Positions 8,686 to 17,589 of a stretch of DNA of 64,000 nucleotides are shown piece by piece (position 1 is the stretch's first letter; every line of letters starts with the position of its first letter). Position numbers and translations under genes: made by a program. The notes beneath the pieces are model-generated. The model had not been told where the DNA came from. It saw nothing but the letters and a program-made list of their open reading frames with translations, and made no database searches. Origin of the DNA: Frankiaceae bacterium. GTDB taxonomy: Bacteria; Actinomycetota; Actinomycetes; BP-191. The DNA lies in the NCBI GenBank assembly GCA_035556555.1, contig DATMES010000035.1:62001-126000 (forward strand), written 5' to 3'.

Positions 8686-8714
8686 TTTGCGCGCGGGCAG
8701 GGACCATGTATGGT
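8686..8714 (+). promoter_or_regulatory. Candidate promoter for reductase gene
   Basis: TTTGCG, a 17-base gap, TATGGT. Transcription would start near 8721, upstream of the chosen GTG of the reductase and downstream of an alternative ATG, which argues for the GTG start. Confidence 0.45.
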
Positions 8715-8783
8715 TCCCCTTGCTCGGGCGTCGCCGCGTCCCCCGTCGGCGACGCCCGGGCACCTTCTTTTTCCGAGGCAGGC

Positions 8784-9902
8784 GTGACCGGGTCATACGA
8801 CGTCGTCGTGGTCGGCACCGGCCCTGCCGGAGCCTCCGCCGCGTACGCCGCGGCCTCCTCCGGCGCCCGTACCCTCCTCCTGGACCGCGCCGACGTCCCC
8901 CGCTACAAGTGCTGCGGCGGCGGCCTCATCGGCGTCTCGACGCGGTACGCCGGCATCGACCTCGCGCCGCTCGTCCGCGACAGCGTGACGCGGATGACGT
9001 TCACGAAGGACGGCAGGCAGCGCTACACCCGGCGCGCCCGCGGCGCGCGGCCGATCTTCCGGCTCGTCATGCGCGCCGACTTCGACGCGGCGCTGGTCTC
9101 CCGCGCGGTGGCGGCAGGCGCTGTGCTGCGGACCGGCGTGGCGGTGCGGGCGCTGGCCGAGTCCGCTGACGGTGTCACCGTCTCGCTGGCGTCGGGCGAG
9201 TCCGTGCTCGCGGGCGCCGTCGTCGGGGCGGACGGGACCGGGGGGCGTACGGGCGCGTACGTCGGCGTCGACCTCGCCCAGGTCGACGTCGGGCTGGAGG
9301 GCGAGTTCCGTACGCCGCCCGCCCTCGCAGCCCACTGGCGCGGCCGCGTGCACATCGACTGGGGGCCGGTGCCGGGGTCGTACGGCTGGGTCTTCCCGAA
9401 GGGTCCGCTGCTCACCGTCGGCGTCATCGGCCCGCGCGAGCAGGGCGAGGCGATGCGGGCGTACTACGCCTCCTTCGTCGAGCGGCTCGGGCTCGGGGAG
9501 CCGGAGACGTTCAGCGGGCACCTGACGCGGTGCCGTACGCCCTCGTCACCACTCACCCGCGGGTCCGTGCTGGTGGCGGGTGACGCCGCGGGTTTGCTGG
9601 AGCCGTGGACGCGCGAGGGGATCTCGTACGCCCTCCGATCTGGCAGGGCAGCGGGCCTCGCGGCCGCGGCCGGCGACCCTGGGGCGTACGAGCGCTACGT
9701 CGCCGCCGAGCTGGAGCCGGAGATGGCGGCGGGGCGGGCCTTCCTCAAGGCGTTCGAGAGGAACAGGCAGGTCTTCCACGGCTTCCTGGCGTCGGTGCCG
9801 GGCGGCTGGCGGCTGTTCAGCCGCCTCGTCGCGGGCGAGACGACGCTCGTGCGGCAGACGCGCAAGCCGTACGTCCGCGCGGTGCTGAAGGCGCTCAGCT
9901 GA
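8784..9902 (+). CDS. Geranylgeranyl reductase family FAD-dependent oxidoreductase
   Basis: 372 aa. Residues ~5-16 form the Rossmann FAD motif VVVVGTGPAGAS, and PRYKCCGGGL (~44-53) is the typical geranylgeranyl-reductase/FixC-type signature. The second FAD motif is LVAGDAAGLLEPWTREGI. Family members saturate isoprenoid chains (menaquinone, chlorophyll side chains, archaeal lipids) or act as flavin dehydrogenases. In actinobacteria the substrate is often an isoprenoid quinone, but that is inference here. The GTG start follows GAGGCAGG; an upstream ATG would add 26 residues before the FAD motif. The last eight bases overlap the converging dehydrogenase gene. Confidence 0.85.
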   Translation: MTGSYDVVVVGTGPAGASAAYAAASSGARTLLLDRADVPRYKCCGGGLIGVSTRYAGIDLAPLVRDSVTRMTFTKDGRQRYTRRARGARPIFRLVMRADFDAALVSRAVAAGAVLRTGVAVRALAESADGVTVSLASGESVLAGAVVGADGTGGRTGAYVGVDLAQVDVGLEGEFRTPPALAAHWRGRVHIDWGPVPGSYGWVFPKGPLLTVGVIGPREQGEAMRAYYASFVERLGLGEPETFSGHLTRCRTPSSPLTRGSVLVAGDAAGLLEPWTREGISYALRSGRAAGLAAAAGDPGAYERYVAAELEPEMAAGRAFLKAFERNRQVFHGFLASVPGGWRLFSRLVAGETTLVRQTRKPYVRAVLKALS

Positions 9903-10938
9903 CGTCGAGCACGACCTTCATGGCCTCCTTGGCCTCGAACAGCCGGTACCCCTCCGCCGCCTCCTCCAGCGGCATCCGGTGGCTCACGATCACCGTGGGG
10001 TCGGCCTCGCCGGACGCGATCGCGGCGAGGGCCTTGTCCCACCAGCCCTGCACGTTGCACGAGCCGCCGAAGCGGAGCGTGATGTTGCGGGTGAAGAGGT
10101 TGCCGAGCGGCAGCGGGTACTCGAACTCCGTGTGCACGCCGATGACCGACGTCGTACCGCCCGACCTGGTGCACTCGATCGCGGTGAGCAGCGCGGGCGG
10201 CAGGCCGACGGTCTCGATGACGACGTCGGCGCCGCCGCCGAGGATGTCCTCGACCGCGACCGTGGGGGAGCGTTCGGCGCTGTTGACGGGGATCGCGCCG
10301 AGGCTCTCCGCCAGCTCCAGCCGGGACGCGACCATGTCGATCGCGACGACCCGCTGCGCGCCCATCGCGCGGGCGGCCATCGCGGAGAACGTCCCCACCG
10401 GGCCCGCCCCCACGACCACGACGTCGTCACCGGGGGAGACGGGGGCGATGCCGGCGGCGTACCACCCGGTGGTGAGGATGTCGCCCGCAAACAGGGCCTG
10501 CTCGGGTGTGAGGCTGGCCGGGATCTTCATCAGGTTGAGGTCGGCGTGGGGGATGCGGACGTACTCCGCCTGCGCGCCCCCGAGGTCGCCGACGAAGATG
10601 CCGTAGCCGAGGACGCCGAGGTCGTCGCAGAGGTTGTAGCGGCCGAGCAGGCAGGGGGCGCAGGTGCCGCAGGCGATCTGGAACGACCCCACGACCTCGT
10701 CGCCCACCGCGAACGACGTCACCTCGTCGCCCACGGCGGTCACCGTGCCGACGTACTCGTGGCCGACGACCGTCCCCTCGAACACGCCGGGCACGCGGCC
10801 GTTGTAGAAGTGCAGGTCGCTGCCGCAGATCGCGGCCTTGCGGACCTTCACCAGCGCGTCGCCCGGCGCGACCAGGGTCGGCTCGGGGACGTCCTCGACC
10901 TGGACGTTCTGCTCACCGCGGTACACGACAGCCCTCAT
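9895..10938 (-). CDS. Zinc-dependent alcohol/formaldehyde dehydrogenase family protein
   Basis: 347 aa MDR-superfamily enzyme. The catalytic-zinc Cys is in AICGSDLH (~38), with His-Glu in VVGHEYVG. The structural-zinc Cys cluster is CGTCAPCLLGRYNLC (~89-103). The nucleotide-binding motif VVVVGAGPVGTFSAM marks the NAD(P) Rossmann fold. The cysteine arrangement and ILTTGWYAA resemble the glutathione-independent formaldehyde dehydrogenase/threonine dehydrogenase-like branch. Probably oxidises an alcohol with NAD(P); substrate not predictable. Monocistronic, and diverging from the small membrane protein gene. Confidence 0.9.
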   Translation of the reverse strand: MRAVVYRGEQNVQVEDVPEPTLVAPGDALVKVRKAAICGSDLHFYNGRVPGVFEGTVVGHEYVGTVTAVGDEVTSFAVGDEVVGSFQIACGTCAPCLLGRYNLCDDLGVLGYGIFVGDLGGAQAEYVRIPHADLNLMKIPASLTPEQALFAGDILTTGWYAAGIAPVSPGDDVVVVGAGPVGTFSAMAARAMGAQRVVAIDMVASRLELAESLGAIPVNSAERSPTVAVEDILGGGADVVIETVGLPPALLTAIECTRSGGTTSVIGVHTEFEYPLPLGNLFTRNITLRFGGSCNVQGWWDKALAAIASGEADPTVIVSHRMPLEEAAEGYRLFEAKEAMKVVLDVS

Positions 10939-11030
10939 GGAACGTGACTCTAGGACTATGCGGGACTTGCTCAGGGTTGCAGTGTCCGGATCGATGGGTA
11001 CGCCCCTGGTCGTCCGAGAGAAGGCGACGC

Positions 11031-11252
11031 ATGTTCATCTACCTGGCCCTGCTGTTCCCCGTGCTGATCCTCGTGGTCCTCATCGCGATGGAGCGCGTGG
11101 AGCAGCCCCTGCGCGTGGACCAGCTCGGGCTCGACCTCGAGTCGTTCCTCGACACGGCGCGGCCGGAAGAGGTGGAGACGTTCGTCAGCGAGGGCTTCGG
11201 CCCAGCGCTGGACCGGTACTGGAAGCGGCGCGGCAAGGTCGGCGCTCACTAG
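11031..11252 (+). CDS. Small single-pass membrane protein
   Basis: 73 aa from an ATG with GAGAGAAGG upstream. Residues 2-21 form one membrane helix (FIYLALLFPVLILVVLIAM), followed by an acidic then basic soluble tail. No family recognised. Its stop codon is 11 bases before the Crp/Fnr start and coincides with a possible -10 box for that gene. It may be co-transcribed with the regulator. Confidence 0.7.
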   Translation: MFIYLALLFPVLILVVLIAMERVEQPLRVDQLGLDLESFLDTARPEEVETFVSEGFGPALDRYWKRRGKVGAH

Positions 11253-11263
11253 AGTCCGGCTCC

Positions 11264-11941
11264 ATGGAGGACCTGCTCCGCGCTTCCCCGCTCTTCTCGG
11301 GGCTGGACGACGAGGCGTGGGCCGCGCTGTACGCCCGCCTGACGACCGCGGCTCTGGCGCGCGGCGAGACGCTGTTCCGCGAGGGCGACCCCGGCGAGGC
11401 ACTGCACGTCGTGGCCGACGGCAAGGTCAAGATCTGCCGTACGTCGGGTGACGGGCGCGAGAACGTCATCGCCATCCTCGGCCCCGGCGACCTCCTCGGC
11501 GAGCTCGCGATCTTCGACTCGCAGCCCCGCGGCGCGACCGCCGCCGCCGTCGTCGACTCGACGCTCGCGGCGCTGGGCAAGGACGACTTCCACGCCTGGC
11601 TGGCCGAGTACCCGGCGGTCGCGTCGTCGCTGCTGCACGCGCTCGCCGTACGCCTCCGCCAGACGAACGAGGCCATGGCCGACCTCGTGTTCGCCGACGT
11701 GCCGGGCCGGATCGCGAAGACGCTGCTGGGCCTCGCCGAGCGCTTCGGGCAGCCGGACGACGGCGGCGGCATCCGGGTCGCGCACGACCTCACGCAGGAG
11801 GAGCTGGCGCAGCTCGTCGGCGCGTCCCGCGAGACCGTCAACAAGGCCCTGTCGGACTTCGCCGCCCGCGGCTGGCTCCGCCTCGACAACAAGGCTGTGG
11901 TCATCCTGGACCGCGAGCGCCTGGAGCGCCGGGCTCGCTAG
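11264..11941 (+). CDS. Crp/Fnr family transcriptional regulator (GlxR-like)
   Basis: 225 aa. Residues ~5-120 are a cyclic-nucleotide-binding beta roll with the phosphate-binding cassette GELAIFDSQPRGATAAA, including the Arg that contacts the phosphate in CRP proteins. The C-terminal winged helix holds the recognition helix in LTQEELAQLVGASRETVNKALSDF. No Fe-S cysteines, so it is Crp-like rather than Fnr-like. Probably a cAMP-responsive global regulator; GlxR/Crp orthologue status is inference. TAGAGT eight bases before the ATG could drive a leaderless transcript. The converging neighbour encodes an adenylate cyclase, a plausible source of its ligand. Confidence 0.88.
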   Translation: MEDLLRASPLFSGLDDEAWAALYARLTTAALARGETLFREGDPGEALHVVADGKVKICRTSGDGRENVIAILGPGDLLGELAIFDSQPRGATAAAVVDSTLAALGKDDFHAWLAEYPAVASSLLHALAVRLRQTNEAMADLVFADVPGRIAKTLLGLAERFGQPDDGGGIRVAHDLTQEELAQLVGASRETVNKALSDFAARGWLRLDNKAVVILDRERLERRAR

Positions 11942-11945
11942 CAGG

Positions 11946-11997
11946 TCGGCCCGGCCCGCCCGCCCGTCCCCCCGCCCCCCGCCCCCCGCCCCCGCCC
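11946..11997. repeat. C-rich low-complexity tract
   Basis: About 50 bases almost entirely C with scattered G and T between converging genes, directly abutting a long inverted repeat. On the minus strand it is G-rich. No coding content. Confidence 0.7.
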
Positions 11998-12062
11998 GTG
12001 CGGCGTTTCATCCACGCAACGCGCCACGGTCGACGTTCCGTGCATGAAACGCCGCACGGGCG
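11993..12062. terminator. Long inverted repeat between converging genes
   Basis: Two perfect 19-base arms (beginning CGCCCGTGCGGCGTTTCAT) separated by 32 bases, lying between the Crp/Fnr and cyclase stop codons. It can form the same hairpin in both transcripts, so a bidirectional terminator or mRNA-end structure is likely. No second copy was seen in the window. Confidence 0.65.
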
Positions 12063-12080
12063 CGGGACGCGGGGTGGGAC

Positions 12081-15000
12081 TCAGCCGGGGGCCGCCGCCA
12101 GCAGGTCGGCGAGGGCCTGCTCGGTGGCGGCTCGCTCCTGGGCCTGCTCGGTCGCGGTCGCCTCGGCCAGGGCCGCGCGGAACGCCGCCTCCGCCTCCGC
12201 CACCCGGCCGTTCGCCCGCAGAGCCGAGCCGAGAGCGCGCAGCGAGATGACGCGGGACCGTACGTCCTCCGCCGGCGTCGCCACCGCCCGCTCGGCCGCC
12301 GCCAGTGCCTCCACGGGCCGCCCGCTGTCGAGCAGCGTCCCCGCGTAGTGCGCCAACGCCTGCCGCATCGGGAAGAGGAACGTCGGCCGCTCCGGCGCCG
12401 TCGCCGCGATGTCGGACAGCGCCGCCAGCGCCTCGGGCAGCCGTCCGCGCGCGCGGTCCACCAGCGCCAGTACGACGTGGCAGCCGACCTCGGTGTGCGG
12501 CTCGACGCCCATCTCCTGCGCCAGCGCGATCGCCTCGCGCGCGGCGGCCTCGGCGGCGTCGTACGACCTCGCCCAGTACGACGTCCACGCCAGCTCGATG
12601 AGTGACACGACGCGCGATGTCGGCTGCTTCGCCTCGACGGCCAGCGCCACGGCCGCCCGCAGCCCCGCCTCGGCGCGCGCGGTCTCGCCACGGCCCTGCA
12701 GCGCCATCGCCTGCGCGACCTGCGCGAGCGCCTGGCCCCACTGGTCGTCGATCGCCGAGAACAGCGCCACCGCCCGCGCCGCCTCGTCCTCCGCGGCGGT
12801 CAGGTCGCCGAGGTCGCTCGCCGCCATCGCGTCGATCGTCAGCGTCGCACCCTCGCCCCAGCGGTCGCCCATCTCGCGCGCCCGCGGCAGCAGCTCCGCG
12901 CAGATCGCGCGCGCCTCGCGCAGCCGCCCCTGGAGCAGCCGGACGAACGCCGCCGTCCCCATCGTCCACGCCACGCCGCCGGTGTCCTCGAACGCCGTGA
13001 ACGTCTCCAGCGCCCGCCCCAGCATCGTGTCGGCGCGGTCGTAGTCGCCGCGCGTCGTGGCGTTCCAGGCGAGGTGCTGGAGCGCCCAGCCGATGCCGCG
13101 TTCGTCGCGGGCGCGCTCGGCGCGTTCCAGCGCGTCGGCGAAGCGTTCCTCGGCCGCCGCGAGCCGGCCGCCGTAGTAGTCGATCAGCCCGATCAGCCGC
13201 GTCGCCTCGCCGGCCAGCCGGTCGTCGCCCGACGACGCCACCGACTCGAACAGCGACACAGCGCCCGCCTCGTCGCCCTTCTTGCGGCGTACGTCGCCGA
13301 GCACCAGCAGCGCCTCCGGCGTCTCGTCGCCCGCGAGGAGCGCCTCGGCCTCCTCGAGCCGGTGCGTCGCGGTGTACGCCTGCGCCAGCGCCCGCCGTGT
13401 CGCGTCGTCGGGCTGGCCTAGGGCGACGGCGCGTTCGAGCAGCGCGATGGCGCCGTAGTTCTGGTCGCGGGCCAGCGCGGCCTGCCCGAGCCGGCAGAGC
13501 GCCGCGTGCCCGAGGTCGCGCGCCGACCACGCCACGTCGTCGGCATCCAGGCCCATCTCGGCGGCGAGCGCGACCGCGCGCTCGGCGTGCTGCGCGACGT
13601 ACGCGTCGACCTCGTCCTGCTGCGCGGGCAGCCCCTCGCCCGCCCAGCGCGCCACGAGCGCGTGCCGCCGCGCGCGGGCGGCCTTGGGGATGCCGGCGTA
13701 CGCCACCTCGCGAGTGAGCGTGTGCCGGAACACGTACGACCCCTCGCCCGTCGGCCGCACGATGTCGCGCTCCGTCAGCTCCGTCAGGCCGTCGGGAGCC
13801 GACAGCGCCGCGGGCCAGAACTCCGCCCCCGCCACCGCCGCGTCCCGCAACGCCTCCTTGGCCGCCGGGTCGAGCCCGTCGATGCGCGCGGCGAGGACGG
13901 CGTGCACACCCGCGGGGAGTACGTCCGCCGGCAGGTCGCCCGCGAGCCGCCAGCCGGACTCCTCGCGGCGCAGCACCCCGCGGTCCACCAGCAGGTGCAG
14001 CAGCTCGGCGAGGAAGAACGGGTTGCCCTGCGCCCGTCCGAGCAGCGCCGTCCGGGAGGCGTCATCCAGCGCGGCACCGCCGAGGTACGCGCGGAGGAGG
14101 CGTTCGGCGGCGACGTCCTCCAACGGCTCCAACGGCAGCGCCGACGGGTTCGGCAGGTCGGCCAGCCACGCCGTGTGCGCCGCCGTGAGGAGGTCGGTCC
14201 GCGCCGCCGCGACGAGCAGCAGCGGGCCGCGTACCCGCGCGAGCGCCGCCGCGAGCAGCGAGCGCAGCGGCGTACCCGACCAGTGCAGGTCGTCCACGAC
14301 GACGACGAGCGGCCCCTCGTCGGCCAGCGCCTGCAGCAGGCCGGTGACGGCGTCGACCGACTCGCGCTCGCCCGCGCCCGGGTCGCCCGGCATCGCCGAC
14401 GCGCGCAGCGACAGCACCTCGTCGTCGGCGAGCCCGAGGAACGTCGCCAGCCGGTCCACGAACATCCCCTGCGCCCACGCGCCACCGGCGGGGGAGTCGA
14501 GGCGGGCGACCGTACGGCGCACGCGGTCGCGCGCGACGTCCGGCGGGTCGCTGTCCTCGATGCCGCAGGCGGTGCGCACGATCTCCAGCACCGGCGCGAG
14601 GTCGCGGCCCTCGCCGTACGGCGTGCACCGCCCCCACAGCACCCGCGACCGCGACAGCTCGCCCGCGAACCGCCCGAGCTCGCTCGCCAGCCGCGTCTTG
14701 CCGACGCCCGCGTCGCCGGTGACGAGCACGGCGGCGGGCGCGGACGTGTCCACCGCGTCCATGAGCCGCCCGATGAGCAGCCCGAGCTCCGCCTCCCTGC
14801 CGACGAACGGCGCCTCGTCGCCGAGCCCCGTCCGCGCGGCGGGTCGGCGGCGCAGGTCGAGCAGCTCGTACGCCGCCACCGGCTCGCGCTTGCCCTTGAG
14901 CCGCAACGGAGGCAGCGCCCGCCACGACGCCGCCTCCAGCGTCGCGGCCGCCGTCGTACGCCCCGCGAGGATCGCGCCGACACCCGCCGCGTCGGACAGC

Positions 15001-15509
15001 CGCGAGGCGGTGTTCACGGTGTCGCCGACCACGGTGTACGCCAGCGCGCCCTGCATGCCGGCCAGCACCTCGCCCGTGTTGAGCCCCACGCGCAGGCCGA
15101 GACGGGTGCCGCCGCCGGACTCCGCGGCGACGAAGCGGCGTACGGCGGCCTGCATCCGGACCGCCGCGCGCACCGCGCGTTCGGGGTCGTCCTCGTGCGC
15201 CCGCGGCGCCCCGAACACCGCCATGATCCCGTCGCCCGTGAGCTTGTCGACGTGGCCGCCGTACGCGTGCACCGCCTCCGCCAGCGCCGACAGCACCCGG
15301 TCGGTCATCGCCTTCACGCGCTCGGGGTCGAGGTCCTCCGCCCACGCCGTGAAGTCGGACAGGTCGCCGAAGAGGACGGTGACGATGCGGCGTTCGGACA
15401 GCTCGTTGCCCGACGAGGCGCCGAGGTCGAGCCCGGCGCCGCAGGAGAAGCAGAACCGCGCGCCGGGCACGGTCGGCGTGCCGCACGCGGGGCAGGCCAG
15501 GTCACTCAC
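12081..15509 (-). CDS. Adenylate cyclase fused to ATPase and TPR domains
   Basis: 1142 aa. Residues ~5-23 are a zinc ribbon (CPACG...CFSCG). Residues ~40-220 form a class III cyclase domain: metal Asp in LFGDLSDF and GDGIMAVFG, Lys in DKLTGDG as in adenylate (not guanylate) cyclases, and GDTVNTASRL holding the transition-state Asn and Arg. Next is a LuxR/STAND-type ATPase with P-loop VTGDAGVGKT and Walker B VVVVDDLHW. The C-terminal half is Ala/Glu-rich TPR-like helical repeats. Probably makes cAMP under control of the ATPase/TPR region. The GTG start overlaps the stop of the MBL gene by eight bases (third gene of a coupled operon). Confidence 0.88.
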   Translation of the reverse strand: MSDLACPACGTPTVPGARFCFSCGAGLDLGASSGNELSERRIVTVLFGDLSDFTAWAEDLDPERVKAMTDRVLSALAEAVHAYGGHVDKLTGDGIMAVFGAPRAHEDDPERAVRAAVRMQAAVRRFVAAESGGGTRLGLRVGLNTGEVLAGMQGALAYTVVGDTVNTASRLSDAAGVGAILAGRTTAAATLEAASWRALPPLRLKGKREPVAAYELLDLRRRPAARTGLGDEAPFVGREAELGLLIGRLMDAVDTSAPAAVLVTGDAGVGKTRLASELGRFAGELSRSRVLWGRCTPYGEGRDLAPVLEIVRTACGIEDSDPPDVARDRVRRTVARLDSPAGGAWAQGMFVDRLATFLGLADDEVLSLRASAMPGDPGAGERESVDAVTGLLQALADEGPLVVVVDDLHWSGTPLRSLLAAALARVRGPLLLVAAARTDLLTAAHTAWLADLPNPSALPLEPLEDVAAERLLRAYLGGAALDDASRTALLGRAQGNPFFLAELLHLLVDRGVLRREESGWRLAGDLPADVLPAGVHAVLAARIDGLDPAAKEALRDAAVAGAEFWPAALSAPDGLTELTERDIVRPTGEGSYVFRHTLTREVAYAGIPKAARARRHALVARWAGEGLPAQQDEVDAYVAQHAERAVALAAEMGLDADDVAWSARDLGHAALCRLGQAALARDQNYGAIALLERAVALGQPDDATRRALAQAYTATHRLEEAEALLAGDETPEALLVLGDVRRKKGDEAGAVSLFESVASSGDDRLAGEATRLIGLIDYYGGRLAAAEERFADALERAERARDERGIGWALQHLAWNATTRGDYDRADTMLGRALETFTAFEDTGGVAWTMGTAAFVRLLQGRLREARAICAELLPRAREMGDRWGEGATLTIDAMAASDLGDLTAAEDEAARAVALFSAIDDQWGQALAQVAQAMALQGRGETARAEAGLRAAVALAVEAKQPTSRVVSLIELAWTSYWARSYDAAEAAAREAIALAQEMGVEPHTEVGCHVVLALVDRARGRLPEALAALSDIAATAPERPTFLFPMRQALAHYAGTLLDSGRPVEALAAAERAVATPAEDVRSRVISLRALGSALRANGRVAEAEAAFRAALAEATATEQAQERAATEQALADLLAAAPG

Positions 15510-16242
15510 GAGTCTCCGCGAGGTAGTCGAGCTGGGCTCGTACGGACTGCTCGGCGGCGGGCCAGAGGCGGCGGTCGACGTCGGCGTAGACGCGCTCGAC
15601 GACCTCGCGCGGTGTCGTCGCCCCGCCCTCGACGGCGGCGCGGACCTGCTCCAGCCGCTCGTGGCGGTGCCGCACGTAGTACGCGACGACCTCGGCGGCG
15701 TTCTCGATCTCCGGGCCGTGGCCAGGCAGCAGCGTCGTGGCGCCGACCTGGGCCAGCCGGTCGAGCGAGTCGAGGTAGTCGCGCAGCCGCCCGTCGGGGT
15801 GCGCGACGACCGTCGTGCCGCGGCCGAGCACGTGGTCACCGGTCAGCACCGTGCCGCCCTCGGGCAGCACGAAGCAGACGTGGTCGCTGCTGTGCCCCGG
15901 TGTCGCGAGAACGGTCACGACCAGATCGTCGACCGTCACGTGCTCGCCGTCACCGAGACCTTCGTCACCCAGCCTGTGATGCATGTCCACGGCGCGAACG
16001 GGTACGCCCAGCTCTCGCGCCAGGGTCTTCGCGCCCGCGCTGTGGTCGGGGTGGCCGTGCGTCAGCAGCACCAGCGCGATGTCCCCGCCCTCGGCCCTCA
16101 CGCGGTCGAGGTGCGACTTGTCGTCGGGGCCGGGGTCGACGACGACGGTACGGCCGCCGGGCGCGTTGAGCAGCCACGTGTTGGTGCCGTCGAGCGTCAT
16201 CGGCCCCGGGTTGGGGGCCAGCACGAGGCGGGTCTCGATCAC
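15502..16242 (-). CDS. MBL-fold metallo-hydrolase
   Basis: 246 aa. The metallo-beta-lactamase signature is THGHPDHSAG, with further ligands in ATPGHSSDH, LTGDHVLG and LPGHG. NPGPMTLDGTNTWLL near the N-terminus and the C-terminal helical extension resemble the LACTB2/RNase-Z-like hydrolase group found in many actinobacteria. The substrate (nucleic acid, thioester or lactone) cannot be told. The GTG start overlaps the NUDIX stop as GTGA, and its stop overlaps the cyclase start. Confidence 0.88.
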   Translation of the reverse strand: MIETRLVLAPNPGPMTLDGTNTWLLNAPGGRTVVVDPGPDDKSHLDRVRAEGGDIALVLLTHGHPDHSAGAKTLARELGVPVRAVDMHHRLGDEGLGDGEHVTVDDLVVTVLATPGHSSDHVCFVLPEGGTVLTGDHVLGRGTTVVAHPDGRLRDYLDSLDRLAQVGATTLLPGHGPEIENAAEVVAYYVRHRHERLEQVRAAVEGGATTPREVVERVYADVDRRLWPAAEQSVRAQLDYLAETRE

Positions 16243-17060
16243 TCCGGATAGCCGGGGTCGCCGGGCAGGAGCAGCAAGACGTCGTCGCCGTCCACGACGA
16301 TCTTCGGCAGGACGCGCTTCACGTCGCGCGCGGCGCCGGCTGCCATGACGTCGGCCACGGTGTCGTACGCCCCGACCTCCGCCAGCGTGAACACCGTCGG
16401 CGGCAGCATCGCGATCTCGCCCTTGGCATGCCGCTCCACGGCACGTTGCGGCGTCGTCCACTCGCTGTGGTCGCTCTCGCCGCGGTAGTGCACAGGCTCC
16501 TGCCCCTCCGGCAGCGCCGCGACGAAGAACCGCGTGTCGAAGCGCTTCGGCTCGATCTCCGGCGTCACCCAGTGCGCCCAGGGCCGCAGCAGGTCGGCGC
16601 GCAGCCGCAGGCCGTTGCGCGCCAGCACCTCCGCCATCGACGCCGACCGGTCGAGCAACGCCGCCTGCTCCGCCTTCCAGTGCTCCGCGCCGCCCTCGAT
16701 CGGCGAGGCGAGCAGCACCCCCGACTCCTCGAACGTCTCCCGCACCGCCGCCGCGACGAGCGCGCGCGCGAGGCGTTCGTCGGCGGAGAGCGCGCCCGTC
16801 CACTCGCTCGCCGGCGGGCCCTCCCACGCGATGTCGGCGTCGCCGTCGCGGGGGTCCACCGAGCCGCCGGGGAAGACGTACATCCCGCCCGCGAACGCCA
16901 TCGAGCCGAGCCTGCGCAGCAGGTACGCCTCGACACCCGCATCGCCGTCGCGGAGCAGCACGACGGTCGCGGCGTGCCGCGGCTCCGCGACCTCGACGCC
17001 ACCGGACGCGACCGCGCGGGCCCGCTCGTGCAGCTCGGGCGGGAGGCGGCGCAGGTCCAT
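16239..17060 (-). CDS. NUDIX hydrolase (NUDT19/RNase-type, long form)
   Basis: 273 aa. The NUDIX box is split over an insertion: GGSVDPRDGD, then ~25 residues, then AAAVRETFEESGVLL with the metal-binding R-E-x-x-E-E-x-G core. This long-insert form resembles the NUDT7/19 (CoA-diphosphatase-like) branch, but the substrate is uncertain. First gene of a three-gene coupled operon (NUDIX, MBL, cyclase). TAGCAT lies seven bases upstream of the ATG, indicating a leaderless transcript, and faces a similar box for the diverging gene. Confidence 0.87.
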   Translation of the reverse strand: MDLRRLPPELHERARAVASGGVEVAEPRHAATVVLLRDGDAGVEAYLLRRLGSMAFAGGMYVFPGGSVDPRDGDADIAWEGPPASEWTGALSADERLARALVAAAVRETFEESGVLLASPIEGGAEHWKAEQAALLDRSASMAEVLARNGLRLRADLLRPWAHWVTPEIEPKRFDTRFFVAALPEGQEPVHYRGESDHSEWTTPQRAVERHAKGEIAMLPPTVFTLAEVGAYDTVADVMAAGAARDVKRVLPKIVVDGDDVLLLLPGDPGYPE

Positions 17061-17067
17061 GCCACGG

Positions 17068-17097
17068 ATGCTACGGGGGCCACGTAGGCTGGGTCGC
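17068..17097. promoter_or_regulatory. Diverging leaderless promoters (NUDIX operon and RsbRD-like gene)
   Basis: On the minus strand TAGCAT is seven bases before the NUDIX ATG. On the plus strand TAGGCT is seven bases before the next ATG. Both spacings fit transcripts that begin at or near the start codon. Only 37 bases separate the two genes, so -35 regions must overlap the opposite gene. Confidence 0.55.
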
Positions 17098-17589
17098 ATG
17101 GACAGCAAGGCCCTCGCGGACCTGATCCTCGCTGACCTGGAGTCGGTGGTGGACCGCACGCGCGCGGCGTACCTCGCCCGCATCCCGCGGCTGGCCGAGG
17201 TGCCGCCCGCGACCCTCGACGCGGTGCTGGAGGCGACGCGGCGGACGATGGCGGCGTTCTGCCGGTACTACCTCGAGGGCACTCTCGACTCCGACGCCTG
17301 GCGCGCCGTCCGCAACGCCACCGTCGAACGCGCCGGCGAGAACTTCAGCCACGCCGAGATCCTCGAGATCGTCGACATCGCGCGCGCCACCGGCGCCGAG
17401 GCCATCGACCGCCTCGCCGAACGCCACCCCGAGCTCACCGACGAGGAGCGCGAGAAGGTCGTCACGGCGATGAGCCAGTACGTCACCGAGCTGGCCGAGC
17501 AGGAGGACCGGCTGCGCAGGCTCGCGTCGCCGCACAGCCTCGACGCGATCCTCGGCGACCTCGAGGCCGAGGGGGCCGACCTCCAGTGA
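17098..17589 (+). CDS. RsbRD-N-terminal-like helical protein
   Basis: 163 aa, all-helical. The order VVDRTRAAYLARIPRLAEVP, then TMAAFCRYYLEG, then RNATVERAGENFSHAEILEIVDIARATGAEAIDRLAE matches the N-terminal (RsbRD_N/globin-like) sensor domain that precedes PucR-type or STAS regulators. No DNA-binding or STAS domain follows here, so it is a stand-alone version. It ends in an overlap (GTGA) with the CapA lipoprotein gene, indicating translational coupling. Ligand unknown. Confidence 0.6.
   Translation: MDSKALADLILADLESVVDRTRAAYLARIPRLAEVPPATLDAVLEATRRTMAAFCRYYLEGTLDSDAWRAVRNATVERAGENFSHAEILEIVDIARATGAEAIDRLAERHPELTDEEREKVVTAMSQYVTELAEQEDRLRRLASPHSLDAILGDLEAEGADLQ

Noticed and set aside
15510-15839. 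Extension of the cyclase frame upstream of its GTG
   Set aside because: It would run through the MBL hydrolase gene out of frame; the zinc ribbon begins right after the chosen GTG.
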